Below are positions 8,410-16,710 of a stretch of 55,796 nucleotides of DNA, in pieces. A program made the position numbers and the translations under genes. Under the pieces are notes generated by a model, which saw only the letters and a list, made by a program, of their open reading frames with translations, searched no databases and was not told the DNA's origin. The stretch spans positions 1 through 55,796 of the forward strand of contig DAHVDE010000070.1 in NCBI GenBank assembly GCA_027313705.1, read 5' to 3'. The DNA is from Actinomycetota bacterium. GTDB lineage: Bacteria; Actinomycetota; Actinomycetes; Streptosporangiales; Streptosporangiaceae. How positions within the stretch are numbered: the first letter of the stretch is position 1; every line of letters starts with the position of its first letter.

Positions 8410-10289
8410 CTGGCGCTCGCACCGGCACCGTGGTCCTGCGCTAGCAGCGGACGCGGTGCGCGCACTGGCGGCCGGTCGGTCGCGAGGGCGACGATACGGC
8501 CGGCGTCCTCGAAGATCAGGCCTTCGGTTCGCGCCCAGGACAACCAGTCGCGTATTTCCTGCTCGCCGGACTCCATCCCCTGGTCGGTCAGGCGCCTGAC
8601 CATGCCTGAAACCGTGTGCGGCGTCATGAGCAGCAGGTAGGCAGCCGCAAGCGCCGGCTTGTCGATCGTAATCCGCCGCCGCGGCCAGCCGGCCCGCGCG
8701 TCATAGATGTGCAAGGCTTCGCCGTCCTGCCGGTACACCAGGCTGCTGCCCAGGTAATTGTCGCGCCACCAGGCGACCCCAGCGGCGAGCGCTTCTTCCG
8801 TGGCCCCGGTAATGCCATGCGCCGAGGTGCCGAACTGGTATCCGATATCGAAGATCTCACTGGCAGGAAGGTCGTAGAGGTACTGGTAGAACTCGGCCGC
8901 ATGGCGCTCAGTGAAGCCGAGCTCAGGTCGCTCGAAGTACGGGCTGAACCTTTCCAGGATTATCCTGGTCGCACCGGCGGGCGGCTGCAGGTGAACCAGC
9001 GCGGGAATTTGCTCGATCACCGCCAGGTAATCGGCCTCGTCTTCTCCGGGAAATCCGTAGAGAAAATTCCAGTCCACCGTTAGCTGATTGCACTCGCAGT
9101 CGCGAAGAACCTGGACGTTTGCCGTGGCATGGACGCCCTTATCCATGAGCGCAAGTACCCGGCTGCTGAGACTCTCGATCCCTGGCTGAATATGACTTAC
9201 CCCGGCGTCGCTGAACAAGGCGAGCTGATCGCGCCGCAGATTAGCCTTGACCTCGTAGTAAAACCGCAGATCCCAGCCGGCGTTTCTGATCCTGGGCAGC
9301 AGGTCCCTGGCATGGCTCTTGTCCATGATGTTCTCGACCATCACGATGTCAAGCACCTGATGACGGGTAACCAGGTCCGCCAGCGCGCTCCACACGTCGT
9401 CGGCGGACTTCGCCCGGAACTTCATGGCGCTGCCGTTCAGCCCGCAGAATGTGCACTGATGCTTTTCACCCCACCAGCAGCCCCGCGCCGCCTCGAACAG
9501 CAATCTGGGCTGCACCTGATCCCGCACCTGGCTGCGGCCCAGCGCGCCGAACCAGCCGGAATAATCGGGGCTGGGTATCAGGTCGACGGGCACCAGGCCG
9601 GACGGCCCATTGCAGACGCTGCGCCCATCCGCCCCGCGCCAGGTCAGCCCGGGAACGCCAGCGATATCCCGCTCGCCGGACAACGCTTCGAGCAGGGCAA
9701 CGAACGCGATCTCCGCCTCGCCGCTCACCACGTAGTCGATGAACGGGAAGTTGCGATGCAGCGCGGGACCCATCGGGAACTCACAGTTACCGCCGCCGAA
9801 TAAGATCGGCAGGTCAGGCTGGGCGTCCTTCAGTTGCCTGGCCAACGCCAGCGAGGGGACATTTTGCTGGAACGTGGAACTAAATCCGACCAGGTCAGGC
9901 TCATGCGCGAGAATCTCCGCCGCGGCCAGCGTGATGAAGCCGGCGGCGTGGTCGCGCATGGCCGCTGACTTCCCTGGATCTGCGCGGCGGCCGGCCAGGT
10001 ACCCCGGATAATCGTGCGCGTGGAAGTCCGGGCGGCCGGCCAGCACTCCGGCGAATACCCAGTCGCCCATGCCATGCCAGACGCCCCAGTTCGCCACGTA
10101 AGAGTAATCCTGTGCAGTGATCGTGCCCATGGACCGGTCAAGCAGGTATTCTGCCCAGCGCAGATTGCCGTAGTAATCGATGACCTCCGGTGGCCGCTTG
10201 CAGGCCCGCGCCCGCGCCCTGAGCAGGCCAAGCGGCAGCGAAGGTGTCTCCAGCAGATTCCATGGCATAGAGACAAGAAGCATTTTCAT
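8406..10289 (-). CDS. RiPP maturation radical SAM C-methyltransferase (B12-type)
   Basis: This 627-residue enzyme has an N-terminal cobalamin-binding-like region (MPWNLLETPSLPLGLLRA, DLVGFSSTFQQN, LFGGGNCEF) and then a radical SAM core. The iron-sulfur motif is CX7CX2C (C271, C279, C282 in RGCWWGEKHQCTFCG). That spacing is seen in peptide C-methyltransferases such as those of bottromycin and polytheonamide, and in the family named RiPP maturation radical SAM protein 1. GFPGED and a C-terminal accessory domain follow. The start is the ATG at 10289, which overlaps the stop of the upstream M28 gene (ATGA). It is the central gene of an M28-rSAM-DUF5825 operon. The predicted role is methylation of an unactivated carbon in a ribosomal peptide. 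No dedicated precursor is visible in the operon. Confidence 0.88.
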   Translation of the reverse strand: MKMLLVSMPWNLLETPSLPLGLLRARARACKRPPEVIDYYGNLRWAEYLLDRSMGTITAQDYSYVANWGVWHGMGDWVFAGVLAGRPDFHAHDYPGYLAGRRADPGKSAAMRDHAAGFITLAAAEILAHEPDLVGFSSTFQQNVPSLALARQLKDAQPDLPILFGGGNCEFPMGPALHRNFPFIDYVVSGEAEIAFVALLEALSGERDIAGVPGLTWRGADGRSVCNGPSGLVPVDLIPSPDYSGWFGALGRSQVRDQVQPRLLFEAARGCWWGEKHQCTFCGLNGSAMKFRAKSADDVWSALADLVTRHQVLDIVMVENIMDKSHARDLLPRIRNAGWDLRFYYEVKANLRRDQLALFSDAGVSHIQPGIESLSSRVLALMDKGVHATANVQVLRDCECNQLTVDWNFLYGFPGEDEADYLAVIEQIPALVHLQPPAGATRIILERFSPYFERPELGFTERHAAEFYQYLYDLPASEIFDIGYQFGTSAHGITGATEEALAAGVAWWRDNYLGSSLVYRQDGEALHIYDARAGWPRRRITIDKPALAAAYLLLMTPHTVSGMVRRLTDQGMESGEQEIRDWLSWARTEGLIFEDAGRIVALATDRPPVRAPRPLLAQDHGAGASAR

Positions 10290-11716
10290 GCCGATCGCAC
10301 TTCCTCGGCGGCCCATCCAACCGCGTAGGCCATGGCGCGGACAGTCAGGTCGAGCGCCGCCGGGCTGACATTACGCACCGAGTCTGCTGGCTGATGATAA
10401 CCGGGATCGTATAGCTGGCCCGCGATGCCACCGTAACGTTCCTGTTCGGCCTGCGTCTTGACCCCCACAGACCCGCAATGCAGACCGCCGACGGGTATCC
10501 CGGCGGCACGGAACGGCTGGTGGTCAGACCCGATCGTCGCCGCGTCGACGTATTCGTAACCGATCCCGCGGGCCTGAAAGTAACTGTCGAATGGCGTGCT
10601 CACCGTGCCGGGGCCGTGCATCACATAAGGGACGTAGTTCGGTGAGCCGATCATCTCGGCGTTGAGATAAAGCGCGGTCGCTCGCCGGTCCGCGTCGGAG
10701 AGCCGGCTGACGTAGTAGCTGGATCCCACGTTGACCAGTTCTTCCGCCGTCCACAGCGCGAAGATGACCTGGTTGGTGACCGGCCTTTGGGCCGATGCGA
10801 GCGCGACGGCGCTCTGCAGCACGGCCGCTACTCCTGAACCGTTGTCATTGATGCCGGGCGCCTCGAGCACGCTGTCCAGATGCGCGCCGACCACGACCTG
10901 GCCAGCGCCGCTGTCACTGGTGGCGGCGAGCACGTTCTGGCTGACCATGCGCTGACCGGCGCCAGCCCAGTCAAGCCGCACCTCAAGCTCCCCCGGCCCG
11001 GCGGCGAGGGCAGCGAGCCGCGCGGAGTCGTCCTGCGAGATCGACGCCACCGCGATCGGCGGCGGGTCGGCGCCGAACCAGTGCAGCCGGTCGATGTTCG
11101 CCGGCGTCGGCGTGTCGGTATAGAAAAGCACCGCCAGGGCACCTGCCGCACTGGCCGCGCTGACCTGCCTGGCGTAACCACCGGTGACGCGGGCAAGCAG
11201 CAGGACCGCGCCGCGCAGATCCTGGCGGACCTCGGCGACCTCCTCGATTCCGAAGGCGACGACCAGCCGCGCTCGGGCGACGGTCACCGGCGGAGAGTCG
11301 TCCATCAGCAAGGTGCGCGGGCGCCAGCCGACGTCCGCCAACTGAGTGCGTTCCGAGGTCGCGACGAACCTGGTGCAGGGCACATCTGGAGTACGCACCT
11401 GATATCCGGCCGCCCCGAGCACCTCGGTGACGTACTCAACGCAGGCAGCGTAGCCCGCCGTGCCGGTGGCGCGATTACCGCCGTGCGCGTCCGCGATGCG
11501 CTGCAGTGCGTGCAGGTGCGTCAGGGCGCCGGCACCGGACACCGCGTCCGCTAGTTCGTCACCTAGCCCGTTCACCACGCAAGCCAGGGAGACGCAAGCC
11601 AGGGAGATAAGCGCGGTGCCGGGAGGCCAACCATTTGCGACATACCTCAAGACTAGGCTAGTGACGATTTTATCGCAATGAGTGCTAACCGGACCGCTGC
11701 CGGTGGTGGTCGACAC
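10286..11716 (-). CDS. M28 family zinc aminopeptidase with PA domain
   Basis: This is a metallopeptidase of the Streptomyces griseus aminopeptidase type, with a protease-associated insert in the first half and a di-zinc catalytic half. Ligand motifs are GAHLDSV (His), GINDNGSG (Asp), WTAEELV (catalytic Glu plus ligand Glu) and DPGYHQPADS (His). The fourth ligand, normally the Asp of N-x-DMIG, is Glu here (NAEMIGSPN). The open frame reaches 11716, but a promoter-like TTGCGA-17-TAGTCT at about 11650-11680 and an AT-rich stretch suggest a shorter protein starting near the GTGs at 11575-11578. Being first in an operon with the radical SAM gene, it could trim the leader of a modified peptide. Confidence 0.85.
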   Translation of the reverse strand: MSTTTGSGPVSTHCDKIVTSLVLRYVANGWPPGTALISLACVSLACVVNGLGDELADAVSGAGALTHLHALQRIADAHGGNRATGTAGYAACVEYVTEVLGAAGYQVRTPDVPCTRFVATSERTQLADVGWRPRTLLMDDSPPVTVARARLVVAFGIEEVAEVRQDLRGAVLLLARVTGGYARQVSAASAAGALAVLFYTDTPTPANIDRLHWFGADPPPIAVASISQDDSARLAALAAGPGELEVRLDWAGAGQRMVSQNVLAATSDSGAGQVVVGAHLDSVLEAPGINDNGSGVAAVLQSAVALASAQRPVTNQVIFALWTAEELVNVGSSYYVSRLSDADRRATALYLNAEMIGSPNYVPYVMHGPGTVSTPFDSYFQARGIGYEYVDAATIGSDHQPFRAAGIPVGGLHCGSVGVKTQAEQERYGGIAGQLYDPGYHQPADSVRNVSPAALDLTVRAMAYAVGWAAEEVRSA

Positions 11717-11781
11717 CTTGGCCAGTACCGTGATTGGATCTACCCAGCACCGCCCTTAGCCGTCCGCATAAGGAAATAGCC

Positions 11782-13098
11782 ATGAAACCGTTGTCGGCCC
11801 CGCTCGGACGCCTAGCCGGCAAGCTCACCGGTGTTCTCAGCCGACCCCGGCGGCCTGGCGCCTTGATGAGAAACCGCAACTTTCGCTTGCTGTTCTTCGG
11901 GCAAACCCTGTCCGCCCTTGGTGACCGAGCGCTAATCATTGCCTTCGGGATATGGGTTAAGGAGCTGACCGGCAGCAACGCCGCCGCCGGCGGAGCCTTC
12001 TTCTTTGTCGTAGTGCCATATTTATTCGCGCCGTTCGCGGGTGTCATCATCGATCGCCTGCCGCGACGCCTGGTTTTCATCGCAGCCAATCTCGTGATGG
12101 TTGGGGTGCTACTTCTCACCCTGCTTGTACACAGCGCGGGACAGGTCTGGCTGCTCTATTTGATAACGCTCTGCTATGGATTTTCAGGCATCATCATCAG
12201 CCCCATCCAGTCGGTGCTTGTCGCTGGCATCGCAGAAACCGATGACCTGGCGAGCGCGAATGGCCTGCTACAGTCCTCGAGCGATGGGGTTAAATTGCTG
12301 GCACCCCTGATCGGTGCCGCGCTTTTCGTGGTCGTGGGCGGCCACGACATCGCGCTCCTCGACGCCGGCACGTTCGCGGTGGCTGCTGTCTGCGTCTGGC
12401 TGATGCGTATCCCGGCCGAAGAACGCCAGCCAGGTGCCGAAGACCGGCTTGCGAAAGCCGGCCGGTCCCAGCCGGCCGAACCGGTCTCCGGGCGCGAGAG
12501 CTGGCGCGAGGAGCTGCTGGCCGGCCTGCGGCATGTGGCAAGGACACCGGCCCTTCGTGCCATGGTGATCGCGCTCGGCGCGGCATTGCTCGTTACCGGC
12601 TTTTCCCAGACCCTGATCTTCGCGATCGTCAGCGACGGACTGCACCGCGGGCCGGCCTTTGTCGGGGTCCTGGTCAGCGCGCAAGGACTCGGCGCGATCA
12701 TCGCAGGCCTGTCGGCCGGACGAGCCACCAGACTGCTCGGCGACGGACACGTCGTCACCATCGGCATCGCCGGCATCGCACTCGCTTCGCTGATCTATCT
12801 TGCTCCCTACCTCGTCACCGTGATCATTGCCGCTCTCCTGTTCGGCATCGGCGTCTGCTGGTCGACAGTCGGCATGGTGACTATGGTGCAGCGCCGCACG
12901 CCGACCGAACTCCAGGGCCGGGCGCTGACGGCCACGATGGGCCTGGCGAGTACGCCGCAGACAATATCGATCGCGCTCGGCGCGGCGCTGTCACTGGTCG
13001 TGGACTACAGAATCCTGCTCGGCATCATCGCCCTGGTGACCGGTGCGAGCGCGCTCTGGCTGGCCAGACGGCTCGCCGCCGAGCCGAAAGGCTCGTGA
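11782..13098 (+). CDS. MFS transporter, EntS-like exporter
   Basis: This 438-residue membrane protein has about 12 hydrophobic segments and the N-terminal signature FRLLFFGQTLSALGDRAL typical of the MFS_3/EntS group. Loop 2-3 carries IIDRLPRRLV and the middle cytoplasmic loop is charged (EERQPGAEDRLAKAGRSQ). The ATG at 11782 is chosen over an upstream in-frame codon because AAGGAA precedes it at good spacing. It is divergent from the M28 operon and followed after 54 bases by a sulfotransferase-fold gene. It is the only exporter in the biosynthetic region, so it is the likely route out for the product. Confidence 0.88.
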   Translation: MKPLSAPLGRLAGKLTGVLSRPRRPGALMRNRNFRLLFFGQTLSALGDRALIIAFGIWVKELTGSNAAAGGAFFFVVVPYLFAPFAGVIIDRLPRRLVFIAANLVMVGVLLLTLLVHSAGQVWLLYLITLCYGFSGIIISPIQSVLVAGIAETDDLASANGLLQSSSDGVKLLAPLIGAALFVVVGGHDIALLDAGTFAVAAVCVWLMRIPAEERQPGAEDRLAKAGRSQPAEPVSGRESWREELLAGLRHVARTPALRAMVIALGAALLVTGFSQTLIFAIVSDGLHRGPAFVGVLVSAQGLGAIIAGLSAGRATRLLGDGHVVTIGIAGIALASLIYLAPYLVTVIIAALLFGIGVCWSTVGMVTMVQRRTPTELQGRALTATMGLASTPQTISIALGAALSLVVDYRILLGIIALVTGASALWLARRLAAEPKGS

Positions 13099-13152
13099 TC
13101 TCCGTTTCCGGTGGCAATGGCACTAAGGATAGTTCTGCGCTAGAGTGCCGAT

Positions 13153-13908
13153 ATGCGAGTTATCTGCGTAGGCTTAAACCGCACCGGCACCACTTCGCTG
13201 ACCTTAGCCTTAGAAGAACTCGGCTTCGGTCCTTGCTATCACATAAGAACTCTTAATTCCGAGCCGCATCGCGTGGTTGACTGGCTCACTGCGGAGAGGG
13301 ATCCCGCGCACGCTGACTGGGAGCGCATCTTCCGGGGATTCGACTCAGCGGTAGGCAGCCCGGCTAGCGCCTTCTGGCGGGAAATAGCCGATGAATTTCA
13401 TTCCGCGAAGGTAATTCTGACGGTCAGACCGGCCGACGGCTGGTACGAAAGCGTCGCCGCCACGCTGAACGAGGCTCTCGCACCAGAACCTGCCGCGTTA
13501 CGCCTGCTCACCTGGCGGCGAGCGAAGCATGCATCGGCCTACGCCACGGCGAGCGACGCGTTCCAGGAGCGGATCCTGGAACGCGAGGTCGGTGGCGATT
13601 TCAGCGACCGGGAACGCACGATCAGGGCATTCAACAAGCACATCGCCGACGTCAAAGCGGAAATTCGGGCCGACCGGCTGCTGGTCTACACTGTGCGGGA
13701 CGGATGGGAGCCGCTGTGCGCGTTTCTCGGCGTGCCGCAACCAGCGAGGCCGTTCCCGCGCGAGAACGACCGGGCCACCTACCGTCGACGCCTTCGGGCA
13801 GCACGCAATGACGTGCTGGTCCCGCGCCTGCTCGCCCTGACGGGCGGCGCAGCCGTACTGGTCATCTTGGCGGCGTGGCTGCGCCGGGTGAACCGCAACT
13901 CGAAATAG
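13153..13908 (+). CDS. Sulfotransferase-family (Sulfotransfer_4-like) P-loop protein with C-terminal membrane helix
   Basis: This 251-residue protein starts with the P-loop VGLNRTGTTSLTLALEELGF, then has ILTVRPADGWYESVAAT, the pattern of the Sulfotransfer_4 group. Near the C-terminus one hydrophobic segment (residues about 229-243, LLALTGGAAVLVILAAWL) is followed by a basic tail, so it is probably membrane-anchored with its active domain in the cytoplasm. It is co-directional with the MFS gene and ends at a strong hairpin terminator. Its substrate is unknown. It differs from the sulfotransferase at 5879. Confidence 0.8.
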   Translation: MRVICVGLNRTGTTSLTLALEELGFGPCYHIRTLNSEPHRVVDWLTAERDPAHADWERIFRGFDSAVGSPASAFWREIADEFHSAKVILTVRPADGWYESVAATLNEALAPEPAALRLLTWRRAKHASAYATASDAFQERILEREVGGDFSDRERTIRAFNKHIADVKAEIRADRLLVYTVRDGWEPLCAFLGVPQPARPFPRENDRATYRRRLRAARNDVLVPRLLALTGGAAVLVILAAWLRRVNRNSK

Positions 13909-13937
13909 CTGGCCGCTGAATCCTTGTTCCTGCGGCA

Positions 13938-13982
13938 CCGGATGCTGCCGTTGCCTTTGTACTGAGCAACGGCAGCATCCGG
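13938..13982. terminator. Bidirectional hairpin terminator
   Basis: Perfect 17-bp inverted repeat: CCGGATGCTGCCGTTGC (13938-13954), an 11-base loop, and its complement at 13966-13982. It lies between two convergent genes (sulfotransferase-family, plus; P450, minus) and should terminate both transcripts. Confidence 0.85.
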
Positions 13983-14036
13983 GTACTGCTTTATTCCGCT
14001 AGTGCCGGTACCGCATCGATATCACCTCATCCTTCG

Positions 14037-15203
14037 CTAGTGGAGACTGGCCTCGTGGCTTGATATCCCGCGCAGCGTGAGATTGCGCCGGTAGACGGGT
14101 TCTCGCACGGTTCGGGCGCGCGGATACTCGACCGCGATCGTGGTGAAGACGATCCGTGCTTGCAAGATGGCCAGCGGCTGCCCGAGGCAGGAGTGAGCAC
14201 CGCGCCCGAATCCGAGATGAGGATTGGGGCGGCGGGTGAAGTCCAGCACGTCCGGCGCCGCAAACCTGGCCGGGTCGCGGTTGGCGGCGCCGAACATGAT
14301 CGTGACTGGATCGCCGGCCGCTATCAGCTGACCTCCCAATCGTCGCTGGGCGACACAAGCCCGGCCATCGGCCTGAACTGGCGCGGCGAAACGCACGATC
14401 TCTTCCATGGCCAGGCCAGGAGCGCTGGTCGCCAGCTTCGCCATGCCGTCCGGCTCGGCCAGGAGAGCAGCGAACCCGATTCCGAGCAACCTGCCCGCGG
14501 ATTCGAAACCGGCGTGCAACACGGCCCGGAGACTATTGAGCAGTACTGGCCGGGCTACCCCGCTGGTGGCGGCTGCCGCCGTGACATACCCGATTAAACC
14601 TTCTGAACACCGACGACTCAGCCAGGTGCCGGTCACGTCGGCGAGTTCTGCTCGCGCTGACACTGCCGGTTCGTCCGTCTCCGGCCAGATCCCCGCGTCC
14701 ATTCCGTCGACGATGCGCTGGGAGAGCGGGAAGAACCAATCTGGGTCGATAGGCGGGCAGCCGAGAACGGTAGTGATCGTTTTCAGCGCCAGCGGCGCCG
14801 CGAACTCGGTAACGTAGTCGAAAGATTCCCGTCTGGACAGGTTCGCGAGCCGACGGCCGACTTCGGCCGTAACCGCCTTCGCTAACCCGGAGTAATCAAT
14901 CGCCCGAACGGCGTCGACTAGTAAACGCCGGATTCCGGTGTGCTCGGGAGGGTCAAGTGACTGGATGCTGAGCAGCGGCTCAGGTGTGTTTTCGCCAATC
15001 CGTCGCCAGTCAGAAGCGAAGCTTGCCGGGTCACGCAGCACAGCTAAGCAATCCTCGTAACGAGTCAGCACCCATGAGCCGATGCGATCGCTCCAGCACA
15101 CGGGGCTGGAGTCCCGTAATCGCGCGTAGAGGGCATATGGGTCGTGCGGGGGCTGGAGATCGGCCAGCTCCGAGATGGGATCAGGGATCATCGTGCCACT
15201 CAC
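14037..15203 (-). CDS. Cytochrome P450
   Basis: This is a 388-residue soluble bacterial P450. The heme-binding loop is FGRGAHSCLGQPLA near the C-terminus, the K-helix ExxR is EEIVR, and the PERF-like region is around DFTRRPNPH. The I-helix reads HAGFESAG, with Ser in place of the usual Thr for proton delivery. Such enzymes hydroxylate or cross-link natural products and need a ferredoxin and reductase from elsewhere. It sits between the exporter unit and the lanthipeptide genes, so it may tailor either product. Confidence 0.92.
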   Translation of the reverse strand: MSGTMIPDPISELADLQPPHDPYALYARLRDSSPVCWSDRIGSWVLTRYEDCLAVLRDPASFASDWRRIGENTPEPLLSIQSLDPPEHTGIRRLLVDAVRAIDYSGLAKAVTAEVGRRLANLSRRESFDYVTEFAAPLALKTITTVLGCPPIDPDWFFPLSQRIVDGMDAGIWPETDEPAVSARAELADVTGTWLSRRCSEGLIGYVTAAAATSGVARPVLLNSLRAVLHAGFESAGRLLGIGFAALLAEPDGMAKLATSAPGLAMEEIVRFAAPVQADGRACVAQRRLGGQLIAAGDPVTIMFGAANRDPARFAAPDVLDFTRRPNPHLGFGRGAHSCLGQPLAILQARIVFTTIAVEYPRARTVREPVYRRNLTLRGISSHEASLH

Positions 15204-15297
15204 GGCACCTCCCTTACCTCTGGCCCGAACCGCCGACGCTCCGGTCTGCTCTCACTATCGCATGAGTTATTGCCCTGGCGCAATAACATAATTATCA

Positions 15298-15933
15298 TTA
15301 TTCATTCATATAAGCGGCGATACAGGTCTGTTTCTGCCTTATGGATAGGACGGTGGCGCGTCTTGCGGAGCTGCGCCCCAGGAGGTGGGCTGGGTGGTGA
15401 GGCTCCAGTTGAGGCTCTGGCCTCCGCCGAGTGGCCTGACCGCGCCCCAGACGCCGTTCTTCTGGCTGGCGGCGAAGCCACGGAAGGCGCCGATGACGAT
15501 CACCTTTGGGCAGGTACTTCCCGAAAGCAGTGCAATTGCCGGTCGAAGGGCAGGATATGTAGTCGATAACAGCGCCGGCAGAGCCTGGATTCAGGGCGGC
15601 GGCGAGCTTGATCGCCTCAGCCTGACGCCACCCGCCGTGCCGCTCGGTGACGACGAGTGCCTGCGCAGGCACACTGACAGGCCGGGGATGGTTTCCGCCT
15701 TGCCCCAGACACCGTCGCTCTCGCTGGCCAGCATGGGCCGCACCGTGTGCGGGAAGTACAGGACGCCGATCGCACCGCAGTTGCCTGAGAGGGCACAGGA
15801 AACCGAGTCGACCTCACCGCCGACCGGCCGAGCGCCAGCCGTCGCCGCCGACCCCGAACGCGCACACTGTGACCACCGTCGCTGTCAGCGCGGCCGCGCG
15901 CAAGAGAACCACAGCCCGCAGTCGTGCTGTCAT
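15298..15933 (-). pseudogene. Secreted repeat protein, broken by several frameshifts
   Basis: Reading the minus strand from an ATG at 15933 gives a signal-like peptide (MTARLRAVVLLRAAALTATV). Across three frames there follow repeats of the form xxVSCALSGNCGAIGV, LASESDGVWGKAETIPG, ERHGGWRQAEAIKL, and YISCPSTGNCTAFGKY. These [V/I]SCxxxGNC and WGxAE modules belong to actinobacterial secreted repeat proteins of unknown function. At least three frame changes (near 15815, 15670 and 15500) rule out an intact product. Confidence 0.75.
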
Positions 15934-16032
15934 CACTGACCACCTCCGCCGGAATCGCCATCACCTCCTCAGCTGATGCACACCACGCCAATCCGGTTTA
16001 CCGCACCCAAGGCACCGCCGCGCCGCCGGCCC

Positions 16033-16215
16033 TCAGCGGTTGCGGTGAGTGGGCATCGCGGCGCCGGCGAGCACATCCTCGGCGCGGTGACAGGCGACCA
16101 GGTGACCTAGAGCAGCCTGCCTCAGCGCGGGCACCTCGATGCGGCAGCGTCGGATAGCCAGCGGGCACCGGGGATGGAACACGCAGCCGGAGGGCGGCCT
16201 GGCCGAGTCGTGCGA
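16033..16215 (-). pseudogene. C-terminal stub of an oligopeptide ABC transporter ATPase
   Basis: The last 55 or so residues read [18 protein letters not shown], then [20 protein letters not shown]. This is the characteristic C-terminal cysteine region of DppD/OppF-type ATPases. No nucleotide-binding domain precedes it, because upstream DNA belongs to the lanthipeptide precursor. It is a stub left by a deletion or recombination next to the lanthipeptide locus. Confidence 0.75.
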
Positions 16216-16328
16216 TCGCGACGCGCTGGCGCCGGACCAGCGCCTGGCCCTGCAGTTGGCCTGCCGGGCCAGGCTGATGCGGTAGCGCCGTCGTTGCCCG
16301 CGCCCCGCCTGGGCCGGGAGCGGGACGA

Positions 16329-16523
16329 TTAGCAGACGATAGTGTTCTCGATGCAGGCGGTGGTCCACTTGTAGCAAGTGGGGTTGGTGGTGTCGAAGCA
16401 ACGGCCCTCGCCGTCAGCGCTCTCGGCGAACTCCGCGCGGGGTTCGCGCAGGTTCTCGCCGGCGACGCGTGGTTCCAGGCTGAGCAGCGTATCCACAATG
16501 GCTCCCTTGAGGCTTTCGTGCAC
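16329..16523 (-). CDS. Lanthipeptide precursor peptide (class III/IV type)
   Basis: This 64-residue peptide starts at a GTG (16523). Residues 1-40 are an acidic, helical leader with LLSLE (13-17), matching the LxLQ-like leader motif of class III/IV lanthipeptides. A GEG precedes the core (41-64), which holds four Cys (42, 50, 57, 64) and six Thr (45, 46, 49, 54, 55, 61) and no Ser. The core reads [10 protein letters not shown] and then [14 protein letters not shown], ending in the last Cys. Each Cys after the first has a Thr 1-3 residues before it. It is divergent from the LanL-like gene, and the intergenic repeat is shared. Predicted modifications are Thr dehydration to Dhb and methyllanthionine rings; the ring pattern cannot be read from sequence. 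Confidence 0.85.
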   Translation of the reverse strand: MHESLKGAIVDTLLSLEPRVAGENLREPRAEFAESADGEGRCFDTTNPTCYKWTTACIENTIVC

Positions 16524-16576
16524 GATGATCTTTTTTCACCGATTGCGCCTATACCTCTTATACTGATTTGCGGCCT

Positions 16577-16612
16577 AGTGCCTGTCAATCCCGCAGTTGC
16601 TTGACAGGCACT
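16577..16612. promoter_or_regulatory. Inverted repeat with divergent TTGACA boxes between precursor and LanL-like gene
   Basis: Perfect 12-bp arms AGTGCCTGTCAA (16577-16588) and TTGACAGGCACT (16601-16612) are separated by 12 bases. Each arm contains TTGACA reading outward: leftward toward the precursor (with CAGTAT 17 bases on, or TATAAG 20 bases on) and rightward toward the synthetase. This looks like a shared operator laid over two -35 boxes. Inference from sequence only. Confidence 0.6.
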
Positions 16613-16710
16613 GTGACGGGCTTCACCATGAGCAAGGCCAGCCATTCAACCGGCCGTCCGCCACTGCGGGAAGGGGTCCGTTGCCGGAATATCAGCGCCA
16701 GGCTTCGAGC

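Noticed and set aside
13938-13982. Small regulatory RNA
   Set aside because: The hairpin sits exactly between two converging stop codons and is adequately explained as a terminator.
15998-16645. Minus-strand 215-residue frame over the precursor
   Set aside because: Ser/Arg/Ala/Pro-rich shadow. The other minus frame gives the precursor peptide and the ABC transporter stub.
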